DNA of 64,000 nt from Nemertoderma westbladi (taxonomy: Eukaryota > Xenacoelomorpha > Nemertodermatida > Nemertodermatidae): positions 1 to 64,000 of the forward strand of contig JAUCBJ010000375.1 in the NCBI GenBank assembly GCA_032718475.1, given 5' to 3'. Position 1 is the first letter of the stretch; each line of letters opens with the position of its first letter. The notes below the pieces were generated by a model that did no database searches, was not told the origin of the DNA, and saw only the letters and a program-made list of their open reading frames with translations. Made by a program: the position numbers and the translations under genes. Shown piece by piece: positions 9,779 to 18,479 of the stretch.

Positions 9779-10884
9779 TTTACCATGTAAAAACAATCCG
9801 TTCCTAAGGTAAACTCTTCATTACTATACAATCGTCGCCGTTGCTAAGGATAAACTTATCGTTGCTTTGGAAAAAACGTAAACATAGTTGATTGCCACTG
9901 TAAAACTCACAATTTATGTACTGTATAAAATATGTCTTTGTTGTGAAAAGACCGCTGTTACAATGAAAACACGTCGTTGCTAAGCTAAAGTAGCTATTGC
10001 TCTGCAAAAATTATCATTGTTATTCAAAACATGCCTTCACTACAGATAACTTGCTTCTCTTATATAAAACCTATGCAAAAAACATGTTAATGCTATGAAA
10101 AACCCAATGTTCTTATGAAAAACCCTCGGTTGATATGTTAAACTTTTGTTGCTAAGAGCATAAAGTAAATTTAAATAAATTTTAGTGATTTGGTACACGT
10201 CCCACATTTTAAAATTTGACTGAACTGCACATTTTAATAAATTTTGGGAAACCCAACAGATATTCCCCGTATTAGGAGGAAAACTCCCGTTGCCATTACC
10301 ATAAAACATAACTTTGACAAATAGAATAACTATAGAAGAACCCATATAATTTTAATTATTAAAAATACTTAAATTATTAACCTCTAAGGCGAATAAAATA
10401 CTAAAACTATTTTGGAAATACATAAATAATAAAATATGCCCGTTGCGTTGCTATGGTAACAATAGAATAATGACTTCGCTTGTGATCATGAATGTTGACT
10501 ATATAACATATTGAGATGCATCTGAAATACGTGACATGTTTCTGACGGATATTCGACATATTACAAAATGTTTCCCGTTGCTATGGTAATAAGAAAATAC
10601 CTGATGCGTCGGTAAATAATTGTCTTGGGTTATGAACATGTAAGGTAATTGACCTTAAATGGATTTCTTTTAGAATTCTGTAGAGCCAATAGAAAGTAGT
10701 GTTTTGCAAATGACCTCCTGTTGCCATGGTGAAATGGGACCCAAAAATTCACAATGGATCTTGGCATCAGACGGATTCGGAATCAACACACTCGATTTAG
10801 CTTAAAACCGTTGGATGCCAGCCATTACCCAAATTTGCCTTCGCCATCACTTTCTAAGCGTATTTTCAGGATTTGGAACCAGAC
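9779..10884 (-). repeat. Right arm of the fold-back element
   Basis: About 1.1 kb, the inverted counterpart of the left arm with moderate divergence and a net deletion of roughly 270 bp relative to it, mostly near 10600-10680. It carries the reverse-complement X-box motifs, for example at 10447-10460. Confidence 0.8.
10447..10460. promoter_or_regulatory. RFX X-box-like motif, inverted copy
   Basis: GTTGCTATGGTAAC is the exact reverse complement of the 8525 motif. Related sites lie at 10577-10590 (one mismatch) and 10720-10733 in the same arm. Confidence 0.5.
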
Positions 10885-10901
10885 TATATATATATATATA
10901 T
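10885..10901. repeat. (TA)n microsatellite at the fold-back element end
   Basis: Alternating TA directly abuts the right arm, which could reflect insertion into a TA-rich target. Confidence 0.8.
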
Positions 10902-12082
10902 TTTTATTGACTGATATGGTTATTCACAATTTATACAATATTAGGTAAATATAGCTAATACGTAATACCGAACAAATGAACAATCAAATAATTAAATTAT
11001 CACGGCAAGTAAATCAGTCCAATTTATGAGTTACCTTTACAGTAGTACAGTATCTAAACGTGGTTCATATAATTAATAATATTAAATAATTAACATAAAT
11101 AAATTTGATCTACTTAAATACGTATAATTAGCACAATATTAATTTTAACTTCATTCAACTAATTATCAGGGTAACACTATGTTTCCTATAATAATACGTA
11201 AAATCAAATTTCGATCGCACCTATTGCACGAATAAATATTACTAACAATATATATATGTTTGCTGAATAAAACTAATTACGACACTATCTATATTCCAGG
11301 GTTGGAAAATATTCTAGGCTATCCCTATAATGTATGTAATAACTCTGTTTTGTTTGTATCTAGATATCTGGGTATGTATGTATGTGTCCAATTAACAAAG
11401 TACCAGTTCCAATTAAAAACTAGAATGCCACCATCAATAGGCAAACACAAACTAATTATGTAGAACATAATCCATCTGCCGTTTCTGGAACTACTTAATG
11501 GAATACTTTTTTGCAGAATTCCTGCAGAGAACTGAGTTTTTAATTAAATATTAGATAATAATATAATATCTTTTTAAACAAAATAATTATTATAAAAAAT
11601 GTTTGCACAAATTTTTTAGGAATTGTTTTTTGCTATGGCAATCTCCTGGATTGACAAACATGGTGGCCAGTGAATAAATTCCATTCAATGGCTGCCCAAG
11701 CTCACTGTAATTGAGAACATCGCCAAATTTGCTCTCCGAGAGATTTGGGGCGTTTATGTTTCAGGGGCTGCCAGCATTGTCTATTTAGTTAACTCTTATG
11801 GTTTACTACTATTACAACAATCCAGTTAAGGATATTGTTGGTATAAATTGCATATTACATGAATTGCACTAGCACATAAATGCTAAGGTATGGACTTATG
11901 TGACTAATATGTGACTAATAAATAGTAGGTTTTTCGAAAGTGATTATATTCTACTTCCGAAAATTGAACTGGATGATATTCTTCGTTCACCTAAAAAGTG
12001 AAGCTTAAAATTTTGAAAAATGCGATACAGAAAACAGAAAATTCCCCAAAGTTTTGATTTAAATTTTATGGAACCCGAATAA
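10902..12082. other. Non-coding AT-rich DNA
   Basis: No gene, RNA or recognisable element is supported. Short open stretches at 11260-11463 have no protein-like content I can recognise. Confidence 0.6.
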
Positions 12083-12243
12083 ATTGAAAGTAATATAAAA
12101 GCACAAAGAATTAGTGGTTCGCCATTTTCTGTGCTCCAAAATTAGAAGTGGCACTTCTAATTATGAAAAATTTCTACGTCTTAATTTTGGTGCACCAATA
12201 ATGACGTACCACTACGACTGAGGCTTTAATATTACTTTCAATC
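12083..12243. repeat. Imperfect palindrome with 11-bp perfect core
   Basis: The centre is AATTAGAAGTG (12140-12150), one base, then CACTTCTAATT (12152-12162). Outward, ATTGAAAGTAATAT near 12083 pairs with ATATTACTTTCAAT ending near 12243, with partial pairing between. A MITE-like fold-back of about 160 bp without visible terminal duplication. Confidence 0.6.
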
Positions 12244-12664
12244 GATTCAGCGATCCAGAAAACCTATAAAACTACGTTGAAATCACAACTTAGGTGTATT
12301 TCCTAATATCGTAATTTTAAAAATACCACGCCCTAGTTATGGTGAACCAAAAATTACGTACCATTACACTTATATAGAACAGTAGAGTGCTCCATACCAA
12401 TCAAAATCAATTAAAAAAAGCCCCAACATACCTAATTACGAACTCGCAGATGTCTTTGTAAAATTCGAAAACTAAAAAAAGTAATTGTGCTAAGGACCAA
12501 ATTTTGAGGTGGCACCTACATCGAAAAGAAGAAATCCAATTGCAACGCAAATTTTTGCAAAAGATGCGTTTTTAAATTTTGCTAATTATCGTAAGAAATT
12601 GAGCTGTTACATAATGTGGTTGCTTAGATACAGCAATTAAAAAGGGGAGAAAGGTGGGCGATTT
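12244..12664. other. Non-coding AT-rich DNA
   Basis: No gene recognised. It contains further blocks resembling the palindrome's flanks (GCACCTACATCGAAAAG and related), too diverged to call. Confidence 0.4.
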
Positions 12665-12687
12665 CCCCCCCCCCCCCCCCCCCCCCC
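12665..12687. repeat. Poly-C tract (23 bp)
   Basis: An uninterrupted run of C in otherwise AT-rich DNA. Length is prone to sequencing error; it can form unusual DNA structure (i-motif, or G-quadruplex on the other strand). Confidence 0.9.
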
Positions 12688-12789
12688 AGTTGTGTAAGTG
12701 TTAACTTGCTACATAACAAAATAATGCTAGAAATTGAACAAGGCAGGCAATTAAAAAAAATTTAAATAATAATAATCAAGCCAAGTGGA

Positions 12790-12886
12790 GGCATAATATG
12801 TTACAGTAAAAGCACAAAATAGGCGGTTGCGTGTCGTTTTGTGCAGTCCCAGGCAGCGGTTCAGAAAGGTGGCTTCGATTTTGTCT
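12790..12886 (-). pseudogene. Outer LINE, downstream fragment (post-RT region)
   Basis: The minus strand encodes KNIDKIEATFLNRCLGLHK followed by TTRNRLFCAFT. This pattern is typical of the region after the RT domain in one LINE group, where it follows an ITYGL...W.HL segment. That preceding segment is present in this window, but 1 kb away at 13885-14132. The two halves join in register if the intervening LINE and one copy of its flanking duplication are ignored. The frame remains open to about 12750 but similarity is no longer recognisable past about 12790. Confidence 0.6.
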
Positions 12887-12916
12887 ATGTTTTTAACTAC
12901 TAGGATCGGCATGCTG
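12887..12916. repeat. Candidate target-site duplication, 3' copy
   Basis: Starts ATGTTTTTAA and ends ATGCTG. It aligns with small gaps to 13885-13916 (ATGTTTTTAA...ATGTTG); roughly three-quarters of positions agree by eye. It flanks the inserted LINE, and its divergence implies an old insertion. Confidence 0.55.
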
Positions 12917-13884
12917 CATTGCAGCTGCATTTTTAAGAATGCTGTGCCGGCTTATCGACAAAATTGCACCGCCAGAACTCCCTATCACCCATGACATTTG
13001 CTAGATCATCCGCATCTTCAAGGCCATTGTCCTTTAAGATGCGTCTCAAGAAAGTCATGGGCTGTCCACCATGCTTATTCACTCCATGAGGCTGCCAAAG
13101 TACAAGATTATGCACTGGCTGGTCCTCACGGCGAAAGCAATGTCCTGCAAAGCGGAGGCGATTTTGTTCTAGTGTCAAGCTTGGGGGAACCAATGAGACA
13201 CCTCCAATGTTATATAGTGTCTGGTTGGAGATATGTGCATTGTACTTGACACAATGAACCCGGCGTAGCATTCTTGTGAATGCGCCATCCAGAGATTTGC
13301 TGTCCTCAGCAGTTAGAGCCCAGTATGGACTCCCATAGAGGAGTACTGGAACTACTGCTGCTCTAAATAATCGGACCTTAAGTTTCCGATTAATTCTCGT
13401 TGACTTCCAATTCCTGGAAAGCCTATTCAAGGCTGCCCATGCCTTTCCCTTACGTATTCGAAGGTCCTCACCTGACTTCCGGATCAATGATCCCAGGTAA
13501 CAGAAGTCATCCACATGCTCAAGCATACCATCTTTTGAGCTTATGCTCATCCGATCAGAGACTTGCTGAGGACTTTCAAAGTTAATTGTCAGAATTTTGG
13601 TCTTTCTGGAGTTAATAAAAAGACCAACACTAGAAGCAGCATGTTCTAATGAGCTGAGGAGCCGTTGGGCTCCCTCTAGTGATTCTGAGAGTACTCCTAA
13701 GTCATCAGCAAAGTCTAGATCAGTTAGGTACTTGGCAGGATTTCCTCGACTTCTGGAGCCAGTAGGTGGAGATATCATCACCCCATCATCATTATGATGA
13801 TCTAAGGACATGCGTAGAACATAGTCAACTACAATTATGAACAAGAATGGTGCAAGTGTGTCTCCCTGGAGGACGCCTCCCTGG
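12917..13884 (-). pseudogene. Inner LINE: 5'-truncated RT and C-terminal region
   Basis: The minus-strand frame starts abruptly within RT at GGVLQGDTLAPFLF (RT block 4). It continues with the catalytic DLDFADD (FADD at 13712-13701), GLFINSRKTKILTIN, CYLGSLI, VVPVLLYGSPYWALT, and the C-terminal LRFAGHCFRRED...LVLWQPHG...GG block, ending at TAA 12935-12933. This order is typical of RTE-like and related non-LTR retrotransposons. The reading frame is intact through this portion, but the endonuclease and the first RT blocks are absent, as expected from 5' truncation during target-primed insertion. It lies inside another LINE with a diverged flanking duplication. The clade call rests on motif style only. 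Confidence 0.8.
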
Positions 13885-13916
13885 ATGTTTTTAAAGTCTA
13901 TAGGGATCAGATGTTG
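13885..13916. repeat. Candidate target-site duplication, 5' copy
   Basis: Upstream partner of 12887-12916, located where the outer LINE reading frame passes into the inner one (residues PIDFKNI). The inner element begins immediately after it. Confidence 0.55.
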
Positions 13917-14132
13917 CCAGTAAGTAGTCAAACCGTAGGTGATTATGGGCTTAATTTTTATCTCAAAAAGACCTATAGCGGTTGATAATGAAAGATTTAT
14001 TGGCGATTTTATCGAATATATTGATGTCAGAGCTTTACACATAATGTTGACTACGTGCAAGTTAAATGACAAGCGGATTGATAGAGTTATACCTAAATAT
14101 TTGTAACTGATTTGAAAAAAATTTAAATAAGA
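13885..14132 (-). pseudogene. Outer LINE, upstream fragment (end of RT domain)
   Basis: The minus strand reads FFQISYKYLGITL, then SIYSIKSPINLSLSTA and LFEIKIKPIITYGLTTYWQHL. YKYLGI is the thumb-proximal RT block of non-LTR elements, and the LF.IKI.PIITYGL...W.HL string is characteristic of a LINE group different from the inner element, which carries its own equivalent (CYLGSL, VVPVLLYGS). An apparent single long frame across 12933-14072 is therefore a fusion of two elements made by insertion. It lies only about 140 bp from the glutamine synthetase exon. Confidence 0.7.
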
Positions 14133-14275
14133 GAATCAATTCCTATAAACGTGCGATGAACCAAATCAGTAGTCCCATGTTTTTTATATCTAAATCTCAA
14201 AAATAGAAAAGACCACATTTGAATAAATTGAGTAATTAGACCGACTATTCACCTCACGCTCACAATAATCCTAAG
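14133..14275. other. Short non-coding stretch before the glutamine synthetase exon
   Basis: An in-frame TAG at 14237-14239 closes the reading frame upstream. AG at 14274-14275 could be a splice acceptor, though its pyrimidine tract is weak. No clear promoter. Confidence 0.4.
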
Positions 14276-14622
14276 TTGGCTTCTTCAAATATTGATGACA
14301 TGGGGAAAAAGGCTGTTCTTCAAAACTACCTTAGTTTGGAACCAAAAGTTCCTAAAGTCCAAGTTATGTACGTTTGGATCGATGGAAGCGGTGAAGGTTT
14401 GCGGTGCAAAACGAAAACTTATAATTCTGTTCCGAAATCCCCGGACGAATTAATTCTGTGGAATTACGACGGATCATCAACAGGACAAGCGGTGGGAAGG
14501 GATAGCGACATGTTTATTAAACCAGTGGCGTTGTTTAATGATCCTTTCCGACGGGGTAATAATAAGCTTTGTATGTGTGAGGTTTATGATTACAAGATGG
14601 ATAAAGCTGAAACAAACCACAG
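14276..14622 (+). CDS. Glutamine synthetase, N-terminal coding exon
   Basis: Encodes the N-terminal beta-grasp part of glutamine synthetase (glutamate + ammonia + ATP to glutamine). Visible motifs are VMYVWIDGSGEGLRCKTKT and the family signature from Y64 to I81 (YDGSSTGQAVGRDSDMFI), which fits the PROSITE pattern YDGSS-x(7)-DSD-xx-I. NDPFRR, NKLCMCEV and the end AETNHR follow. The exon ends AG|GTAAAT at 14622/14623, a phase-2 donor at a position where animal genes have an intron. The first in-frame ATG is 14300, which would drop about eight residues of the usual N-terminus. The family-like start would be at 14276, where the codon is TTG, not ATG. So either an upstream exon is spliced to 14276, the start is 14300, or the start codon is mutated. 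The catalytic C-terminal two thirds is absent from the window; downstream DNA is LINE and satellite. Whether the gene is intact is unknown. Confidence 0.85.
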
Positions 14623-14990
14623 GTAAATAAAGTACAATAATTTATCACTGGAGCTCTGCACAGGTTCCTGCAGCTATTATTAGTTTGTTTGTGGCTAGCT
14701 TGGTTTGTGGCTGGCCGGGTTTGTGCCTGTCCGGGTTTGTGTATGGCCGGGTTTGTGTCTGGCCGGGTTTGTGGCTAGCCGGGATTGTGGCTGGCCGGGT
14801 TTGTGGCTAGAATATTTGAACACCAATAAGTTGGTCAAACATGGATGGAATGGAACGAAATCTGCTTCACATCATTGTGCTTATCACGGTTTAATAGATA
14901 CCTGAAACCTGTGATGCTTATTTGCTTACATCAGTAAATACATAGTGTATTAACTAACTTTTGGTCAGGTCAGGTATTCTAGGTCATTGA
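14623..14990. other. Start of the glutamine synthetase intron
   Basis: Begins with the GTAAAT donor and contains the 16-bp minisatellite. No further exon is recognisable before the LINE at about 15000 or in the satellite. Confidence 0.6.
14685..14812. repeat. 16-bp minisatellite, about 8 copies
   Basis: Units of the form GGGTTTGTGKCTRGCC repeat at exact 16-bp spacing from 14701 (unit starts 14701, 14717, 14733, 14749, 14765, 14781, 14797), with a partial unit before. It has several GGG-containing units per strand. Confidence 0.9.
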
Positions 14991-15446
14991 TCAAGAAAAC
15001 TTGCCACCTCCATGCAGCATAAAGGAGGTGCCACCTGTAGCTGCATAGATCCTCTTACTAGGGCAAATCTGGTCCTGTAACTAGGACCCCCTTCGTTCTG
15101 GGATAAGGACGCCCTTGGTCCTGGATTAAGGACCCATATACTTGGCTGCAGGGGTATATGGCCTGGCCAGGCAGATGGTGATCTACCAATGGCTGGTCAG
15201 GAGTAGAGTGTTCTCATGTCCACTCTGAGTGCACTTCACTGTGACCTGCACCTGGCAGCAGGGGTACAGGGCATGACCCAGCAGATGAGCTGCACAGCCA
15301 ATGGTGGGTCATGTGCGCCAGAGTAGACATGGGTGATGGGCCTCATATCTGACTCCACTGCGACACCCACCCTGTGGATTGGCAAACCAGGGAGTGGTAT
15401 TTGCCCCGAGAGCTGACTCGGCAAAAAGCACCCTCCAACCCCCACT
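14991..15446 (+). mobile_element. LINE 5' untranslated region with internal duplication
   Basis: GC-rich relative to the flanks and running directly into the LINE reading frame. It contains a near-duplicate pair about 109 bp apart: GCAGGGGTATATGGCCTGG near 15147 and GCAGGGGTACAGGGCATGA near 15256, each followed by a CAGATG block, a CCAATGG block and GAGTAGA. Repeated promoter units are common in 5' UTRs of autonomous LINEs. The exact left end is not determined. A 7-bp inverted pair CACCTCC/GGAGGTG sits at 15005-15030. Confidence 0.5.
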
Positions 15447-16716
15447 ATGGATTACATTAGTAATGCGGAGGTCCAGCCACTAGAGGCCAGTGGAATGACT
15501 GGACACAATCGGCCTCACAGGCGTCAGTTATCTCCTGACCGGCTGCCTGTCTCACCCCCTACTGGAGAGAGAGCGGCAAACAATTCTTTGAGTCCCTTTC
15601 CTGATGACCTTTCTGGCCCAAAACCTGGGTCACCAGGGAGGCCAGATTGTGAGGGGGAGAGGGATTCTCGAATTGGAGGCTACTCTCATGTTCCACCCCG
15701 AACAACAAAGCCATTGGTGAATCTGAGGCAAGTCACTAGACTAGCCTCAGTAAACACCCTAACACTCGGGTCCCCAATGCGACAAGGTGAGCTGACTGCC
15801 TTGGCAGATAAGCTTTCTCTTAGTGCAGTGGGTGTTCAAGAAGCACCGAATGCAGACTGGACAGACTGATGAGGTTCTGATTAAGGACATGGGGGGCGGT
15901 TGGCGACTCGCCCTCGCTTCAGCAGATGATAGTGGCAATGGTGGAATTGGTCTATTGATGAATCCAACTGCAGATGCAGCATTGGACAAAATAGACCAAA
16001 TCTCTAACCTCATCATCCGTTGCCACTTCTCATGTTCTGGAAGACTGGCAAAGAAGTTTACTAAGGTGGTTCTGATTGTGTGCTACTCTCCAACTAGTGT
16101 TGCCCCTGTAGAGGAGGTGGAAAATTTCTACCAGAATCTACAAGCAGCTACTGATGGAGTGGATCAGCATGCATTCTTAACATTCCTGGGAGACTTTAAT
16201 GCAATTCTGCATCAATCACCTACATCGCCCTGGGTCTATAGCAATAGTGTTAACCGAAATTCCGTCTAACTTAAGGATTTTATCTCTGGAAATGGATTGT
16301 TTTCGGCTGGAACCCAGTTCAAGAAGCGAACTGGAAAGCTATGGACTCATAGTGGACCCAGTGGTCACAAGTCCCAGATAGACCATATCCTGTTTCGTAG
16401 GAAATACAGGAGCTCTATACAAGACTGTAATGCATTTACACTACGACCCTTCTCCAGTGATCACCGCCTTATTGTGGCCAAGGTAAGACTTAGTCTGCGT
16501 GCTAGCAGAACAACGAAATCTGCCTTGCCGCGGCATGACTGGTCCTCTCTGTTGCAACAGCCAAGTGTGAGATCCAGCTTCACACTACAGCTGAGCAACA
16601 GGTATGAGGTTCTTGCCTCTGAGGCGGCAGATCACTGTGAGGGCTATACTGCCTTCACAGGGGCAGTTAAGTTAGCAGCTGCAGAAACAGTTCCTGAATA
16701 CCCTCGAAACAGGAAA
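15447..16716 (+). pseudogene. LINE open reading frame, N-terminal region plus endonuclease, truncated
   Basis: From ATG 15447 a Pro/Arg-rich leader of about 95 residues precedes an AP-like endonuclease: LASVNTLTL with the catalytic Asn, SAVGVQE with the metal-binding Glu, GGIGLLMNP, VCYSPTS, GDFNA (16189-16203), SQIDHIL, and PFSSDHR (SDH at 16456-16464). Two breaks are visible: a one-base insertion around 15843, just after GVQE, and an in-frame TAA at 16267-16269. Otherwise all active-site residues seen are conserved, so decay is recent compared with the copy at 5877-6284. The frame continues as YTAFTGAVKLAAAETVP and is cut at about 16716 where the satellite begins. No RT domain is present. 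The element sits on the plus strand in the presumed glutamine synthetase intron. Confidence 0.8.
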
Positions 16717-16734
16717 CAGCACATATAGCATAAT

Positions 16735-18400
16735 CAGCACATACATCCATTAAAATAAATTAAGGCCTGCCCGTGTAAGGCTCAGCACATACATCCATTA
16801 AAATAAATTAAGGCCTACCCGTGTAAGGCTCAGTACATACACCCATTAAAATAAATTAAGGCCTACCCGTGTAAGGCTCAGCACATACATCCATTAAAAG
16901 AAATTAAGTCCTACCCGTGTAAGGCTCAGTACATACATACATTAAAATATATTAAGGCATGCCCGTGTAAGGCTCAGCACACACACCCATTAAAATAAAT
17001 TAAGTCCTGCCCCTGTAAGGCTCAGCACATACATCCATTAAAAGAAATTAAGTCCTACCCGTGTAAGGCTCAGTACATACATACATTAAAATATATTAAG
17101 GCATGCCCGTGTAAGGCTCAGCACATACACCCATTAAAATAAATTAAGTCCTGCCCCTGTAAGACTCAGCACATACATCCATTAAAAGAAATTAAGTCCT
17201 ACCCGTGTAAGGCTCAGCACATACACCCATTAAAATAAATTAAGTCCTGCCCCTGTAAGACTCAGCACATACATCCATTAAAAGAAATTAAGTCCTACCC
17301 GTGTAAGGCTCAGCACATACATCCATTAAAAGAAATTAAGTCCTACCCGTGTAAGGCTCAGCACATACACCCATTAAAATAAATTAAGTCCTGCCCCTGT
17401 AAGGCTCAGCACATACACCCATTAAAATAAATTAAGTCCTGCCCCTGTAAGGCTCAGCACATACATCCATTAAAAGAAATTAAGTCCTACCCGTGTAAGG
17501 CTCAGCACATACACCCATTAAAATAAATTAAGTCCTGCCCCTGTAAGGCTCAGCACATACACCCATTAAAATAAATTAAGTCCTGCCCCTGTAAGACTCA
17601 GCACATACATCCATTAAAAGAAATTAAGTCCTACCCGTGTAAGGCTCAGCACATACATCCATTAAAAGAAATTAAGTCCTACCCGTGTAAGGCTCAGCAC
17701 ATACACCCATTAAAATAAATTAAGTCCTGCCCCTGTAAGGCTCAGCACACACACCCATTAAAATAAATTAAGTCCTGTCCCTGTAAGGCTCAGCACATAC
17801 ACCCATTAAAATAAATTAAGTCCTGCCCCTGTAAGGCTCAGCAGATACACCCATTAAAATAAATTAAGTCCTGCCCCTGTAAGGCTCAGCACATACATAC
17901 ATTAAAAGAAATTAAGTCCTACCCGTGTAAGGCTCAGTACATACATACATTAAAATATATTAAGGCATGCCCGTGTAAGGCTCAGCACATACACCCATTA
18001 AAATAAATTAAGTCCTGCCCCTGTAAGGCTCAGCACATACATCCATTAAAAGAAATTAAGGCCCTCCCTTGTAAGGCTCAGCACATACACCCATTAAAAT
18101 AAATTAAGTCCTGCCCGTGTAAGGCTCAGCAGATACACCCATTAAAATAAATTAAGTCCTGCCCGTGTAAGGCTCAGCACATACACCCATTAAAATAAAT
18201 TAAGGCCCTCCCTTGTAAGGCTCAGCACATACACCCATTAAAATAAATTAAGTCCTGCCCGTGAAAGGCTCAGCACATACATACATTAAAATAAATTAAG
18301 TCCTGCCCGTGTAAGGCTCAGCAGATACACCCATTAAAATAAATTAAGTCCTGCCCGTGTAAGGCTCAGCACATACATACATTAAAAGAAATTAAGGCCT
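16735..18400 (+). repeat. Satellite block A: edge block with AAAAGAAATT variants
   Basis: Monomers with ATTAAAAGAAATTAAG in the AT core are frequent here (for example 16894, 17041, 17280, 17905, 18385). Beyond this block the only copy I noticed is at about 39019. GTCCTACCCGTG and CAGTACATACATAC variants are also enriched. The block lies next to the LINE junction. Confidence 0.7.
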
Positions 18401-18479
18401 GCCCGTGTAAGGCTCAGCACATACACCCATTAAAATAAATTAAGGCCCTCCCTTGTAAGGCTCAGCACATACACCCATT

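Larger units (their letters stand above)
7824..10884. mobile_element. Large fold-back (inverted-repeat) element, 3.06 kb
   Basis: Two long inverted arms (7824 to about 9202, and about 9779 to 10884) surround a loop of about 576 bp. Outer ends share GTCTGGTTCC (7824-7833, and inverted at 10875-10884). Further in, long blocks match closely in inverted order: GATGGCGAAGGCAAATT, TAATGGCTGGCATCCAACGG, GATGCCAAGATCCATTGTGA, GTTGGGTTTCCCAAAATTT, and ACGATTGTATAGTAATGA. The left arm is longer because it keeps sequence at about 8030-8360 that is missing or reduced in the right arm. The right end abuts a (TA)n tract. The loop carries a nuclease-like gene fragment. Similar structures are known as fold-back or long-TIR DNA transposons; I cannot assign a superfamily because no transposase is recognised. 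Confidence 0.85.

Noticed and set aside
8132-10948. Several 60-100 codon frames in the fold-back arms
   Set aside because: They lie within inverted repeat DNA, are not preserved in the partner arm, and look like random AT-rich translation.
12998-13797. Plus-strand frames across the LINE
   Set aside because: Antisense to the clear reverse transcriptase frame.
12933-14072. One intact 379-residue reverse transcriptase gene
   Set aside because: The first 63 residues belong to another LINE, the frame begins with a TTG rather than ATG, and it lacks the first RT blocks and an endonuclease.
15236-16016. Minus-strand frames across the LINE 5' UTR and endonuclease
   Set aside because: Antisense shadows of the LINE reading frame.
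1-16716. tRNA, rRNA or other structural RNA genes
   Set aside because: I looked for tRNA-like A and B box patterns and rRNA-like blocks and saw none convincing; the CCA-ended stretch at 503-515 is better explained as a primer-binding site.
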